A stretch of DNA of 64,000 bases from Flagellimonas chongwuensis (GCF_013376415.1 NZ_WYET01000001.1:744001-808000), one strand, 5' to 3'. Counted from the stretch's first letter, positions 32,960 to 42,763 are shown. Translations and numbers: made by a program. The notes: generated by a model not told the origin, from the letters alone.

Positions 32960-34576
32960 ATGAAGGATTCTGCTTCAACCACGAAAACGATTTCGTTGCA
33001 TGCTTACGGAATACATCACAACAACATCCATTACCAATTGACCCCGGAGGAGCTCCAGGACATCACTATCGACAAGGGCATGGGCCGTGAGGCCTCCTCC
33101 GGTGCCTTGGCGGTCAATACCGGGGAGTTCACGGGCCGTTCGCCGAAGGACCGCTTCATCGTGAAGGACGATATCACCAAGGACAAGGTCTGGTGGGGCG
33201 ACATCAACATTCCCTTCGACAGCGAAAAGTTCGATGCGCTCTACGATAAGGTCATCGCCTACCTGAACACCAAAGAGCTGTATGTTCGGGATGCGTACGC
33301 CTGTGCCGATCAGGACTACCGCTTGAACATCCGTGTGATCAACGAGTACCCATGGTCCAACATGTTCGCCTATAATATGTTCCTCAGGCCCACTGAGGAG
33401 GAATTGGAGGATTTTGACCCGGAGTGGACCGTGGTCAACGCACCCGGCTTTATGGCCGACCCAAACCAGGACGGTACCAGACAGCACAACTTTGCGATAC
33501 TGAACTTTGACAGGAAGATCGCCCTTATCGGTGGTACGGGCTATACGGGTGAGATCAAGAAAGGGATATTCTCCGCGCTGAACTTCATCCTTCCCGTATA
33601 CAAGAACACATTGCCCATGCACTGTTCCGCCAATGTGGGGGAATCGGGGGACACGGCGATATTCTTTGGACTATCCGGAACGGGGAAGACGACCCTCTCC
33701 ACGGACCCGGACAGAAAACTGATAGGGGACGACGAGCATGGTTGGACCCCGGACAACACGGTGTTCAATTTCGAGGGAGGCTGCTATGCCAAGGTGATCG
33801 ATCTATCAAAAGAGAAGGAACCGGAGATCTACGGTGCCATCAAAAAGGGCGCTATATTGGAGAACGTGGTGATGGACGACAACGGCGAGGTCGATTTTAC
33901 AGATACGTCGGTTACCCAGAACACCAGGGTGAGCTATCCAATACACCATATCGATAACATCCAGTGGCCATCGATAGGGAGGAACGTAAGGAACATCTTT
34001 TTCCTTACGGCCGATGCCTTTGGGGTATTGCCCCCCATTTCGAAATTGACCCCTGCACAGGCTGCCTATCACTTTATATCGGGCTATACGGCCAAGGTAG
34101 CGGGAACGGAAGCCGGTGTTGTGGAGCCACAGCCATCGTTCTCGGCCTGTTTCGGGGCCCCGTTCATGCCATTGCACCCGGCCAAGTATGCCGAGATGCT
34201 GAGCAAGAAGATGAAGGAGTCCGGTGTGGATGTATGGTTGGTGAACACGGGCTGGACGGGCGGTCCCTACGGAGTGGGCACGCGCATGGAGCTGAAGTAC
34301 ACCAGGGCAATGATCAGCGCCGCATTGAACGGCGAGCTGGGACTCTACAATTACGAGAAGTACCATATCCACTCGGTCTTTGGGGTGGCCCAGCCGAGGG
34401 AGTGCCCGGGAGTGCCTACTAAGGTACTGAGCCCAAGGGCCACATGGGACAATGACGATGCCTACTACAAAACGGCCTTTAAGCTCACCAATGCCTTTAG
34501 GGAAAACTTTAAAAAGTTCGAGGAGCACGCCAGCGAGGAAATCCGAAGGGGAGGACCACAACGGTATGCCTTCTAG
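32960..34576 (+). CDS. pckA: phosphoenolpyruvate carboxykinase (ATP)
   Basis: Converts oxaloacetate and ATP to phosphoenolpyruvate, CO2 and ADP, the entry step of gluconeogenesis. 538 residues, normal length. Visible: GRSPKDRFIV, CSANVG followed by the kinase-1a P-loop GLSGTGKTTLS, kinase-2 DDEHGW, and the C-terminal ATP-binding NTGWTGGPYGVGTRM. Base use differs from neighbours: two 60-base blocks counted by hand are 57-58% G+C, against about 38% in a block of the preceding gene, with strong preference for codons such as AAG, AAC, TAC and ATC. Strong expression or recombination could explain it. Flanked by a promoter and terminator of its own. Confidence 0.97.
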   Translation: MKDSASTTKTISLHAYGIHHNNIHYQLTPEELQDITIDKGMGREASSGALAVNTGEFTGRSPKDRFIVKDDITKDKVWWGDINIPFDSEKFDALYDKVIAYLNTKELYVRDAYACADQDYRLNIRVINEYPWSNMFAYNMFLRPTEEELEDFDPEWTVVNAPGFMADPNQDGTRQHNFAILNFDRKIALIGGTGYTGEIKKGIFSALNFILPVYKNTLPMHCSANVGESGDTAIFFGLSGTGKTTLSTDPDRKLIGDDEHGWTPDNTVFNFEGGCYAKVIDLSKEKEPEIYGAIKKGAILENVVMDDNGEVDFTDTSVTQNTRVSYPIHHIDNIQWPSIGRNVRNIFFLTADAFGVLPPISKLTPAQAAYHFISGYTAKVAGTEAGVVEPQPSFSACFGAPFMPLHPAKYAEMLSKKMKESGVDVWLVNTGWTGGPYGVGTRMELKYTRAMISAALNGELGLYNYEKYHIHSVFGVAQPRECPGVPTKVLSPRATWDNDDAYYKTAFKLTNAFRENFKKFEEHASEEIRRGGPQRYAF

Positions 34577-34585
34577 AAAAAAAAG

Positions 34586-34616
34586 ACGCCCTCGGATTCC
34601 GAGGGCGTTGTTGTTT
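34586..34616 (+). terminator. intrinsic terminator after pckA
   Basis: Perfect 10-bp GC-rich stem ACGCCCTCGG/CCGAGGGCGT, loop ATT, then TGTTGTTTT. Confidence 0.85.
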
Positions 34617-34633
34617 TAAGACCAGTGTCAAGA

Positions 34634-35377
34634 TTACTTGTTAACGCTGGTAATGTACTTTTGTAATGCCATGGTCATTGAAGGAGTTTCTGGCGTTGGA
34701 GCCTGAATATCTATCCTAAGACCTGCACTTGTTGCTGCTTTTACCGTACTGTTGCCAAAAACGGCAATTCTTGTATCGTTTTGTTCAAAATCGGGAAAGT
34801 TCTTCATTAAAGATTCAATTCCTGATGGACTAAAGAATACCAAAATGTCGTAATACACATTTCTAAGATCGGAAAGGTCGCTGATTACCGTTTTGTAGAA
34901 GATTCCTCTTGTCCAGTTTACACCCAGCTCGTCCAGCAATTCTGGAACAACAGGCTTTAAGGAGTCGGAAGAAGGCAATAGAAACTTTTCATCTTTGTAC
35001 TTCTTGATCAAGGGAATCAACTCGTTAAAAGTTCTTTTCCCAACGTAAATCTTCCTTTTTCTGTACACCACATATTTTTGCAAGTAGTAGGCCACAGCCT
35101 CGGACTGACAAAAATATTTCATGGAATCCGGAACTTTGAAGCGCATTTCATCGGCAATCCTAAAAAAATGATCCACGGAGTTTCTACTCGTTAGGATGAT
35201 TGCCGTAAAGTTGTTCAAGTCGATTTTTTGCTGTCTCACATTTTTGGCCTCTACGCCTTCAACGTGTATGAAAGGTCTAAAATCTACTTTAACTTTCTCT
35301 TTTTCAATTAGTCTTGAATAGGGGGAGTTTTCGACTTTGGGTTCTGGTTGGGAAACCAAAATTGTTTTTACTTTCAT
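34634..35377 (-). CDS. hemD: uroporphyrinogen-III synthase
   Basis: Cyclises hydroxymethylbilane to uroporphyrinogen III in haem synthesis. 247 residues with the two-lobed HemD fold: ILVSQPEP at the start, AIILTSRNSVDHFF, LPSSDSLKPVVPELL, YDILVFFSPSGIESLMKNFP and TRIAVFGNSTVKAATSAGL. Sequence is divergent, as HemD always is, but the SPSGI and GNSTVKAA motifs are typical of Bacteroidetes. Paired with DUF4271 upstream (6-bp gap), a common arrangement in Flavobacteriia. Confidence 0.92.
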   Translation of the reverse strand: MKVKTILVSQPEPKVENSPYSRLIEKEKVKVDFRPFIHVEGVEAKNVRQQKIDLNNFTAIILTSRNSVDHFFRIADEMRFKVPDSMKYFCQSEAVAYYLQKYVVYRKRKIYVGKRTFNELIPLIKKYKDEKFLLPSSDSLKPVVPELLDELGVNWTRGIFYKTVISDLSDLRNVYYDILVFFSPSGIESLMKNFPDFEQNDTRIAVFGNSTVKAATSAGLRIDIQAPTPETPSMTMALQKYITSVNK

Positions 35378-35383
35378 AAGTTA

Positions 35384-36040
35384 TCAACCTTTTAAATAGC
35401 TTCCAATTAACACCAAGGGCGCAATTTCGAGTGCGCAAAGGTACAAAATAAAATACAGAAAATACGGGGGGAGTGTTTTTTGATGGTTCTTTAATAGCTT
35501 GGTCAAGCCGATGCCATTAATAAGAAAAATCAGGGCCAATGCCGTGTATATTATTGTTTTTGAGTCGTTTGAGATGTAAATCAATAAAATATTGGCAACG
35601 CAGATTATAATGCTACTATAATTGAGGTAAGAAATTTTACTGAAAACAAAACTAGAGATCAAACTTAAGTTGTTGAAAACGAATGCTGTAAACATTTGTA
35701 TCAAGAACTTGACAAGTTCAAATAGGGCCAAAAACCCTAGAATGATCAAATAGTTGGTCAAGGTGCTATCTTGGGAGACCAAGTCGAAACTATGAAGGAT
35801 GAGAAAAATAAAAAAGGATAGGTTGACAAGCTGAAAAACGGTCAATAGCAGATGGAACCAATGAGAAAACTGTCCTTTTTTGTTATGGAGCAGGATGTAT
35901 TTATCATTAAAAGGTAAAATGATGAAGTTTAAAAACTTCTTATGGAACAGGTATTTGCCCAATGCCAAAACAACCAAGCTCGTAAACAACATGATGGTCA
36001 TCCAATCCAATGAAACTATTGTTTTTTCAATGGGTTCCAT
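35384..36040 (-). CDS. DUF4271 integral membrane protein
   Basis: 218 residues with about six TM helices (e.g. 14-29, 61-82, 94-116, 136-152, 162-178, 193-212). DUF4271 is a Bacteroidetes family next to hemD; function unknown. Its ATG shares a base with the stop of the GT39 gene (TAATG), so it is translationally coupled to it. Confidence 0.88.
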   Translation of the reverse strand: MEPIEKTIVSLDWMTIMLFTSLVVLALGKYLFHKKFLNFIILPFNDKYILLHNKKGQFSHWFHLLLTVFQLVNLSFFIFLILHSFDLVSQDSTLTNYLIILGFLALFELVKFLIQMFTAFVFNNLSLISSFVFSKISYLNYSSIIICVANILLIYISNDSKTIIYTALALIFLINGIGLTKLLKNHQKTLPPYFLYFILYLCALEIAPLVLIGSYLKG

Positions 36041-37698
36041 TATTCGATTTTAACAGGTTTTCCATTAAGTCCGGGAAGAAGTCCGTTTTCTGCAATGCCA
36101 ATTCTAAAATATGATGGTCTTTCCATGTTGGATAAAGGTAACTCAAAGGAGTAGTTGATGGTGTCTTTGGATTTCAACAAAAATTCCTGGGGTAAGGAGT
36201 TCTGAACCTTTAAGGGAAGCATCTGCTTAACTTGCTTGTGCTCGTTGGAGTATGAAATAGTGTATTCCAATTGTTTCAAAGGCACATCAAAAGGATATGG
36301 GTTGTAAACCTTGAGTGAATATTTGATGCCGGTCTCTGGCTTTTCCACAATGCATTGCAATTTTCGGTATGACTGAAAATCATCAATATATATACCGTGA
36401 AAAACTGTACTGTCCAGATGCATATAACTAATGTCGCCACTTTTTCTGTACTGGGAAACATATAAAATCTTTTTTCCGCGCACTCGCTCCTCAGAGTTAT
36501 CAATGGAATACTGGTTCTTACGATACATAAAGTTGTTCAGTGATATGGCAGGGACTTCTGAATAAAACTCATACATGGAGGAACGGCGGTAAGAGTTTTC
36601 AAAAACAACGGGAACCCCATCGGATTTTGTCTTGAGCTCGTTCACCCACTCCTTGTTACCGTGTGTCTCAAAATGCATCGGGAATAATTCATAATGTACC
36701 ATCCATGCCCTGGCATACATCAAAAGCACAAAACTCACTATACCGATTCGGTACATCCATTTTCTGCTTTTGGCGTTGTTTAAAAGATGGTCAAAAGCAA
36801 TTACGGCCAAAGGGATTGAAATGGCGATGGTCCATTGGGCTTGTACCCTTCTATTAAAGCTGGATACGAAAAAGAAAATCAGTATTCCGTAAATCAAATA
36901 AATCAGAGATTTAGAGAACTTATCTGTTGATTTATATTTGAAAAATGCACCGTACACCCAGTAAAATAGAAGTCCAATGATCACAATGTTGTTCAAGAAA
37001 AAGCCTAGGGTAAACTCATCAAACTTATACGCTTGGTTGGGACGTTCGTATAGATGAAAGGTGATGGAAACAAAATCGTTCTGGTAGAGCCATATAAAAT
37101 GAGGGGCGTAGCAAATTAGGGCCAAAATTACGGCGAACCACGCTTTTTTGTTGAAAATGAGCTTGTAGTTGGATAAGAACACAAAAAGAATTACCAATAC
37201 TGCATGGTACTTGCTGTACATTAATGCGGCCATTACCAACCCCAATCCGATTGTGGTCAGGATGTCCTCTTTGTTCAAAAAGCGCTTGTACAACCAAAGG
37301 AAAAGTGCGGTAAAAAATAAAAGGGATGTATCGGGAAGGGTTAAAAAGCCGTAGGCATTCATCAACGTAAAGGAGAATACCAAAAGGAAAAAATGTATTA
37401 CGTAATCCTTTTTCTTTGGATTTTCCACCATCGACCACAATAGCACATAGGTTCCAGCAGAAAGTAGGCAGCTCATAAATCGCACCCCTAGTTCGTCGTC
37501 AAACAGAAAACTGCTGAGCTTTATCAAAAACGCGACCATGGGCGGATGGTCAAAATATCCCCAGGCCATATTTTGCGCATAGTACCAGTAGTAGGCTTCA
37601 TCATAAATAAGTTCCGTAACCGATGATTGCAGCAGGTTGAGTGCAAATAGAGCGGCCAAGAGAACAAAAAAAAGTCTGGGAAACTTTTGAGACATCAA
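36040..37698 (-). CDS. GT39-family membrane glycosyltransferase (ArnT/PMT-like)
   Basis: 552 residues. About 9-11 TM helices in the first 350, then a periplasmic C-terminal domain. The catalytic loop after TM1 has ELIYDEAYYWYYAQNMAWGYFDHPPM: the Asp-Glu pair and DHPPM are hallmarks of dolichyl/undecaprenyl-phosphate-sugar-dependent GT39/ArnT-type enzymes. Probably transfers a sugar from a polyprenyl phosphate to lipid A, glycan or protein. The DPM1-like gene that would make such a donor lies divergently upstream, a functional match. Promoter at 37717-37724. Confidence 0.9.
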   Translation of the reverse strand: MMSQKFPRLFFVLLAALFALNLLQSSVTELIYDEAYYWYYAQNMAWGYFDHPPMVAFLIKLSSFLFDDELGVRFMSCLLSAGTYVLLWSMVENPKKKDYVIHFFLLVFSFTLMNAYGFLTLPDTSLLFFTALFLWLYKRFLNKEDILTTIGLGLVMAALMYSKYHAVLVILFVFLSNYKLIFNKKAWFAVILALICYAPHFIWLYQNDFVSITFHLYERPNQAYKFDEFTLGFFLNNIVIIGLLFYWVYGAFFKYKSTDKFSKSLIYLIYGILIFFFVSSFNRRVQAQWTIAISIPLAVIAFDHLLNNAKSRKWMYRIGIVSFVLLMYARAWMVHYELFPMHFETHGNKEWVNELKTKSDGVPVVFENSYRRSSMYEFYSEVPAISLNNFMYRKNQYSIDNSEERVRGKKILYVSQYRKSGDISYMHLDSTVFHGIYIDDFQSYRKLQCIVEKPETGIKYSLKVYNPYPFDVPLKQLEYTISYSNEHKQVKQMLPLKVQNSLPQEFLLKSKDTINYSFELPLSNMERPSYFRIGIAENGLLPGLNGKPVKIE

Positions 37699-37716
37699 AA
37701 TGTGATTTTAAAGGGG

Positions 37717-37724
37717 CAAAGTTA
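37717..37724 (-). promoter_or_regulatory. GT39 -7 box (TAACTTTG on minus strand)
   Basis: Complement of CAAAGTTA, 19 bases before the GT39 start. Confidence 0.5.
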
Positions 37725-37788
37725 CAAATATTGGGGAAGTCCTGTTTAAGCATCCAATTATCTATTGCGTGTACAATTTAGAAAACCG

Positions 37789-37796
37789 TATTTTTG
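37789..37796 (+). promoter_or_regulatory. -7 box TATTTTTG of the DPM1-pyrC operon
   Basis: Exact TAnnTTTG; transcription would start near 37803, after the GTG at 37769, which supports ATG 37817 as the start of the next gene. Confidence 0.6.
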
Positions 37797-37816
37797 AACA
37801 ATCTAATCCAGTGCGA

Positions 37817-38545
37817 ATGGCAGACGGCTTGGTGATCATACCTACATTCAACGAAATCGAGAACATCGAGGCCATAACAAAGACGGTCTTCGACCTAAAA
37901 AAGGATTTTCATGTTCTTGTTGTCGATGATAACTCACCCGATGGTACGGCAGATTGTGTACGAACCTTGCAGACGGATTACCCTGATCGTCTTTTTTTAG
38001 AGGTTCGTAAAGAGAAATCGGGTCTGGGTACTGCATACATCCATGGCTTTAAATGGGCCCTGAAAAAGGGGTACGAGTATATTTTTGAGATGGATGCCGA
38101 TTTTTCGCATCGGCCAGCAGATTTGTCCCGTTTGCACAGGGCTTGCCTTAATGGTGCCGATGTTGCCGTAGGCTCCCGATACAAAAAGGGAGTAAATGTA
38201 GTGAACTGGCCTTTGGCAAGAATCCTGCTATCTTACGGAGCGTCTTTTTATGTAAAGTTGATTACAGGGATGAAGGTACACGATCCTACCGCTGGATTTG
38301 TCTGCTACAGAAGAAAAGTGTTGGAAACCATCAATTTGGATAACGTTCGCTTTATTGGCTATGCGTTCCAGATAGAAATGAAGTACCGGGCCTATCTCAG
38401 AAAATTCAAGATAGAGGAAGTCTCAATTATTTTTACCGATCGGGTAAACGGAAAGTCAAAAATGAACTCTGCCATTATTCGGGAGGCCATTTTTGGGGTG
38501 ATAGCCATGAAGTTTAGGAGTATATTTTTTAAAAAGAGCTTTTAG
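37817..38545 (+). CDS. polyprenol monophosphomannose synthase-like GT2
   Basis: Family 2 glycosyltransferase of the DPM1 type that loads a sugar (often mannose) on polyprenyl phosphate. 242 residues from ATG 37817 (a GTG at 37769 precedes the promoter). Motifs: VIIPTFNEIENIE, VVDDNSPDGT, the metal-binding EMDADFSHRP, and FIGYAFQIEMKYRA. No C-terminal TM anchor, so cytoplasmic or peripheral. Likely donor partner of the divergent GT39 enzyme. First gene of an operon with pyrC (2-bp gap). Confidence 0.93.
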   Translation: MADGLVIIPTFNEIENIEAITKTVFDLKKDFHVLVVDDNSPDGTADCVRTLQTDYPDRLFLEVRKEKSGLGTAYIHGFKWALKKGYEYIFEMDADFSHRPADLSRLHRACLNGADVAVGSRYKKGVNVVNWPLARILLSYGASFYVKLITGMKVHDPTAGFVCYRRKVLETINLDNVRFIGYAFQIEMKYRAYLRKFKIEEVSIIFTDRVNGKSKMNSAIIREAIFGVIAMKFRSIFFKKSF

Positions 38546-38547
38546 TT

Positions 38548-39882
38548 ATGTCAAAAATACTGTTGAAGAATGCCAAAATCGTAAACGAGAACAGCATTTT
38601 TGAGTCGGATGTGCTACTGGACAGGGATTTTATATCAAAAATTGATTCAAACATTTCTGATGGTAATGCCAAGGTGATAGATCTGGAAGGTGATCTGTTA
38701 TTGCCAGGGGTCATAGACGACCAAGTACATTTTAGGGAGCCCGGGCTTACCCATAAAGGAACCATTGCAACGGAAAGTAGGGCGGCGATTGCCGGGGGCA
38801 TCACCACGTTTATGGAACAGCCCAATACCATTCCGCAGACCACCACCATTGAAAAACTAGAGGAAAAATTTGCCATTGCCGCTAAGGGTTCTTCAGCCAA
38901 TTATTCATTTCTTTTTGGAGGAACAAACGATAACCTGGAAGAGCTAAAACGACTGGACAAAAATGCATGTTCGGGTGTAAAACTGTTCTTGGGCTCTTCT
39001 ACGGGAAATATGTTGGTGGACAATGAGGAAGTACTTGAGAAAATATTCAGTAATACCGAAATGGTGATTTCAGCCCATTGTGAGGACGAAGGCACCATTA
39101 GGGCCAATTTGGCCAAGTACAAGGATATGTACGGGGATGATATTCCAATTGAAATGCACCCGATCATTCGAAGTGCGGAGGCCTGTTACCTTTCCTCTTC
39201 AAATGCGATTGCACTCGCCAAAAAAACAGGGGCAAGGTTACACGTGTTCCATGTGTCCACGGGAATTGAAACCGATTTGTTCACGAACAAGATTCCTTTG
39301 CAGGAGAAGAAAATCACTGCTGAGGTTTGTATTCATCACCTTTGGTTCTCTGATGAGGATTATGCTGAAAAAGGGACCCATATTAAATGGAACCCGGCCG
39401 TAAAGACGACATCCGATAGGGATAAACTTTGGGAAGCGCTCTTGGACGACCGTTTTGATGTGATTGCCACCGATCATGCCCCACATACGCTAGAAGAAAA
39501 GGATAATCCATATACCAGCGCACCATCGGGAGGGCCATTGGTACAGCACGCCTTGCTGGCTATGCTCCAAAAGGAAAAGGAAGGAATCATCAGTTTGGAG
39601 AAAATTGTCGAGAAAATGTGTCATAATCCTTCAAAATTATTTGATATTGACCGACGTGGGTTTATTCGCGAAGGCTATTACGCAGATTTGGTTCAGGTTA
39701 ACCAGAGTTCCAAAAATGAGGTTAAAAAAGCCAATCTTTTCTATAAATGTGGTTGGTCTCCCTTTGAAGGTGTTACTTTTGATTCGGAAGTAAAGCGCAC
39801 CTTTGTAAATGGTCTTTTGGCCTACGAGAATGGCAATTTTAGTGCAGAAAAGAAAGCAAGGAGGCTTACGTTTAATCGTTAG
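38548..39882 (+). CDS. pyrC: dihydroorotase (class I amidohydrolase)
   Basis: Third step of pyrimidine synthesis: carbamoyl-aspartate to dihydroorotate. 444 residues. Metal site: DDQVHFREPG at 57-66 (Gln59 replaces the first His of the usual HxH; His61 retained), carboxylated Lys145 in GVKLFLGSS, His177 in ISAHCED, His235 in HVFHVSTG and Asp309 in ATDHAPH. The Gln appears in other Bacteroidetes sequences I recall, so it is probably a lineage trait. Between DPM1-like and DUF4296 genes, 2 bp from each. Confidence 0.92.
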   Translation: MSKILLKNAKIVNENSIFESDVLLDRDFISKIDSNISDGNAKVIDLEGDLLLPGVIDDQVHFREPGLTHKGTIATESRAAIAGGITTFMEQPNTIPQTTTIEKLEEKFAIAAKGSSANYSFLFGGTNDNLEELKRLDKNACSGVKLFLGSSTGNMLVDNEEVLEKIFSNTEMVISAHCEDEGTIRANLAKYKDMYGDDIPIEMHPIIRSAEACYLSSSNAIALAKKTGARLHVFHVSTGIETDLFTNKIPLQEKKITAEVCIHHLWFSDEDYAEKGTHIKWNPAVKTTSDRDKLWEALLDDRFDVIATDHAPHTLEEKDNPYTSAPSGGPLVQHALLAMLQKEKEGIISLEKIVEKMCHNPSKLFDIDRRGFIREGYYADLVQVNQSSKNEVKKANLFYKCGWSPFEGVTFDSEVKRTFVNGLLAYENGNFSAEKKARRLTFNR

Positions 39883-39884
39883 GG

Positions 39885-40337
39885 ATGAAATATATCGTTA
39901 CATACATTTTGGGTTTCATCATTTTGGTGTCCTGTGCCGAAAAGGTAGTGGATGAGCCGGAAAACCTTATTCCCAAGGAGAAAATGACCGAGATTCTTCA
40001 TGATCTTGCGATTTTAAATGCTTCAAAATCTGGCGCCTCGAGAAAGTTTAAGGATTCAGGTATCGATATCATGGAATTCCTATATACCAAATATGATATA
40101 GATAGCACCCAATTTGCGGAGAGCGACCTTTATTATGCGTCTATTCCTTTGGAATACCAAACCATATACAAAGATGTAGAAGCTAGACTGAAGCAGCAAA
40201 AGGATACCTTGGAGGCTATCGGCAAGCGGTTGAACGACAGTATCCGTGAGGCAAGTATTCAACGAAATGATTCCTTAAAAGCCATTAGGGAGCAAAAGGA
40301 AGGTGTAAAAAAGCCAGATACTACTATTTCTCGGTAA
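39885..40337 (+). CDS. DUF4296 lipoprotein
   Basis: 150 residues; lipobox ILVSC with Cys17. An N-terminal DUF4296 part (PENLIPKEKMTEILHDLAILNASKS) is followed by a charged coiled coil (about 100-140). Bacteroidetes-specific family with unknown function, usually downstream of pyrC in this phylum. Overlaps the convergent epimerase by 14 bp. Confidence 0.9.
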   Translation: MKYIVTYILGFIILVSCAEKVVDEPENLIPKEKMTEILHDLAILNASKSGASRKFKDSGIDIMEFLYTKYDIDSTQFAESDLYYASIPLEYQTIYKDVEARLKQQKDTLEAIGKRLNDSIREASIQRNDSLKAIREQKEGVKKPDTTISR

Positions 40338-41325
40338 ACCTGTCACAGCAAAATTCGATTGCCTTATCCAAGTCTTCGAATTCAAAGTCTAATACGGATT
40401 TTATTTTTTCGCTGCTGTAATCTTCTTTATTGAACAATCCTTTGGCGACAGCTTTGGACAATTTTCTTCTTTTGCCAAAAATATTGCTCCTTACCCAATC
40501 CCATCTCCAAAAGCACTCAATCATAAATTTTGAAACTTTTTTGGTGGGAGGGGAGACTCCAAGGTTAGGTGCAATTTTATCGAAAAGCTCTTTGTAGGTC
40601 ATATTTTGATTGACCAAGATGTAACCCTCTGTCCGGATGTTTGAATCTATCAATAAGGTCATGGCGTTGACCACATCGGTCACGGTTACAAAACCGGTTC
40701 CTCCGGGTATAAAGTAGTTTTTTCCTTTAGAAGCATAGGTGAAAAATGATCCACTGCCAGATTTCCAAAATCCCGGCCCGATTACAACACCGGGGTTTAC
40801 AACAACAATGTCAAGTCCTTCCTGTGAGCCGCGCCAAACTTCGAGCTCTGCTTCATATTTGGTAATCCCGTAAACTGTGGCCCTTGCTTCGTTCCATTCA
40901 TTTTCTTCGGTGGTCTCTTTTTGCTTTACGCTAGCGCCTATTGCCGCGATTGAACTGACATAGCACAATTTTTTTACACCATTTTTTATGGAAAGGTTTA
41001 CCATGTTGGCCGTACCCTCAACATTGGTGCGCTCCAAAAGTTTGAAATCCTTGGGGTCGAACGAGATCAATGCCGCACAGTGGTATACCTGCTCAATACC
41101 GTCAAATAATTTGTCCAATCCACCAAGTTCGGTGATATCGGCCTGTACCCAATCAATTTTCTCCACCAAAGCGGAGGGATTGTCTGTATAATAACCAAAA
41201 ACCTTACGCACTTTTTCTATAGATGCTTGAGTCCTATAATTACTCCTTACGTTGTTTCCATTGCTGATTAAACGGAAAAGTAAATGGGAACCAATCAGTC
41301 CAGTGCCTCCTGTAACCAAAATCAT
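40324..41325 (-). CDS. NAD-dependent epimerase/dehydratase family protein
   Basis: Extended short-chain dehydrogenase, 333 residues. Rossmann motif TGGTGLIGSHL at 5-15, active-site YGITK (Tyr-x3-Lys) near 151-155 with the upstream Ser in SSIAAIG, and substrate domain containing PGVVIGPGFW. Substrate not evident; relatives act on nucleotide sugars, sterols or flavonoid-like alcohols. Single gene, divergent from tyrS. Confidence 0.9.
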   Translation of the reverse strand: MILVTGGTGLIGSHLLFRLISNGNNVRSNYRTQASIEKVRKVFGYYTDNPSALVEKIDWVQADITELGGLDKLFDGIEQVYHCAALISFDPKDFKLLERTNVEGTANMVNLSIKNGVKKLCYVSSIAAIGASVKQKETTEENEWNEARATVYGITKYEAELEVWRGSQEGLDIVVVNPGVVIGPGFWKSGSGSFFTYASKGKNYFIPGGTGFVTVTDVVNAMTLLIDSNIRTEGYILVNQNMTYKELFDKIAPNLGVSPPTKKVSKFMIECFWRWDWVRSNIFGKRRKLSKAVAKGLFNKEDYSSEKIKSVLDFEFEDLDKAIEFCCDRFTEK

Positions 41326-41380
41326 AAGGTAAAAGTACCTATTTGTGCCGTAAAAATTGATTCAAATCCCAACTTCATTT

Positions 41381-41388
41381 TATATTTG
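41381..41388 (+). promoter_or_regulatory. tyrS -7 box TATATTTG
   Basis: Exact TAnnTTTG, with TTG at 41357-41359 upstream; 22 bases before the tyrS ATG. Confidence 0.6.
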
Positions 41389-41410
41389 CAGCTATTCCAA
41401 AAAACTGATC

Positions 41411-42706
41411 ATGACGAAGAATTTTGTTCAAGAACTGCAATGGAGGGGAATGGTGCACGATGTGATGCCAGGAGCCGAGGAACACTTAATGGAGGAAATG
41501 CGAGGGGCATATGTGGGTATAGATCCAACAGCAGACTCTTTGCACATCGGACACTTGGTAAGTGTAATGATGTTGCGGCACTTCCAATTGGCAGGTCATA
41601 AACCTTATGCTTTAGTAGGGGGTGCAACGGGAATGATCGGGGATCCATCGGGTAAATCGGCAGAGCGAAACTTGTTGGACGAGGAAACTTTGCGTCATAA
41701 TCAAGAGGCTATTAAAGGACAATTAGCACGCTTTTTGGATTTTGAGAGTGGTGAGGATAATGCAGCCGTATTGGTGAACAACTACGACTGGATGAAAAAT
41801 TTCTCCTTTTTGGAGTTCATCCGCGATGTCGGTAAGCACATCACTGTAAACTATATGATGGCTAAGGATTCCGTAAAAAAACGTCTTTCTTCAGATGCGA
41901 AAGAAGGCATGTCCTTTACCGAATTCACCTATCAGTTGGTTCAAGGGTACGATTTTCTATATCTGTACCAAAATCACAATTGTAGCCTTCAGATGGGAGG
42001 TAGCGATCAATGGGGAAATATTACCACTGGTACGGAATTAATTCGAAGAATCGGTGGCGGTAAAGGTTTTGCCCTTACCTGTCCGTTGATCACCAAGGCA
42101 GATGGAACCAAATTCGGAAAAACCGAAGGTGGGAATGTTTGGTTGGATGCTGAAAGGACGTCACCCTATAAATTTTACCAGTATTGGCTGAACACTTCGG
42201 ATGACGATGCCGAGAAGTACATTAAAATATTCACTTTTCTAAGTCAACAGGAAATAGAAGCTTTAGTGGCCGAACATAAGGAAGCTCCCCACCAGAGAGC
42301 ATTACAACGAAAACTGGCGGAGGAGGTGACCATAATGGTGCATTCAGAAGAAGACCTTAACAATGCGATAAAGGCAAGCGACATTCTTTTTGGCAAATCA
42401 ACTTCGGAGGATTTAAAACAGCTTAACGAGAAAACATTTTTAGATGTTTTTGAAGGTGTTCCGCAAGCTACGGTGAGCAAGGACGAACTTGATCCCGGTT
42501 TGGATATGATAGGCGCACTGGCCGCCCAAACGGGGTTTTTGGGTTCCAATGGTGAAGCCAGGAGGGAATTGAAGCAAAACTCCATATCCGTGAACAAGGA
42601 AAAGGTGAAAGAGGACTACCTGATTACAATATCGGATTTGATCAATGATAAATTTGTGCTGTTACAGCGAGGCAAGAAGAATTATTTTGTGCTCGTAGTA
42701 GCGTAA
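41411..42706 (+). CDS. tyrS: tyrosine--tRNA ligase
   Basis: Class I synthetase, 431 residues from ATG 41411 (an upstream in-frame ATG at 41357 precedes the promoter). HIGH motif as [10 protein letters not shown], tyrosine pocket [31 protein letters not shown] motif as KFGKT, and a C-terminal S4 RNA-binding domain (from about 365, [19 protein letters not shown]). Followed by a strong terminator. Confidence 0.97.
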   Translation: MTKNFVQELQWRGMVHDVMPGAEEHLMEEMRGAYVGIDPTADSLHIGHLVSVMMLRHFQLAGHKPYALVGGATGMIGDPSGKSAERNLLDEETLRHNQEAIKGQLARFLDFESGEDNAAVLVNNYDWMKNFSFLEFIRDVGKHITVNYMMAKDSVKKRLSSDAKEGMSFTEFTYQLVQGYDFLYLYQNHNCSLQMGGSDQWGNITTGTELIRRIGGGKGFALTCPLITKADGTKFGKTEGGNVWLDAERTSPYKFYQYWLNTSDDDAEKYIKIFTFLSQQEIEALVAEHKEAPHQRALQRKLAEEVTIMVHSEEDLNNAIKASDILFGKSTSEDLKQLNEKTFLDVFEGVPQATVSKDELDPGLDMIGALAAQTGFLGSNGEARRELKQNSISVNKEKVKEDYLITISDLINDKFVLLQRGKKNYFVLVVA

Positions 42707-42712
42707 AAATGT

Positions 42713-42741
42713 AAAAGCCATCTTTAAAAGATGGCTTTTTT
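42713..42741 (+). terminator. intrinsic terminator after tyrS
   Basis: Stem AAAAGCCATCTT/AAGATGGCTTTT then further T. Confidence 0.85.
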
Positions 42742-42763
42742 GTTACGTTAAAAAAGTGATTCC

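Noticed and set aside
33806..34561. 251-aa open frame antisense to pckA
   Set aside because: Long antisense frames are expected in a G+C-rich, codon-biased gene; the sense strand is a full PckA with all motifs.
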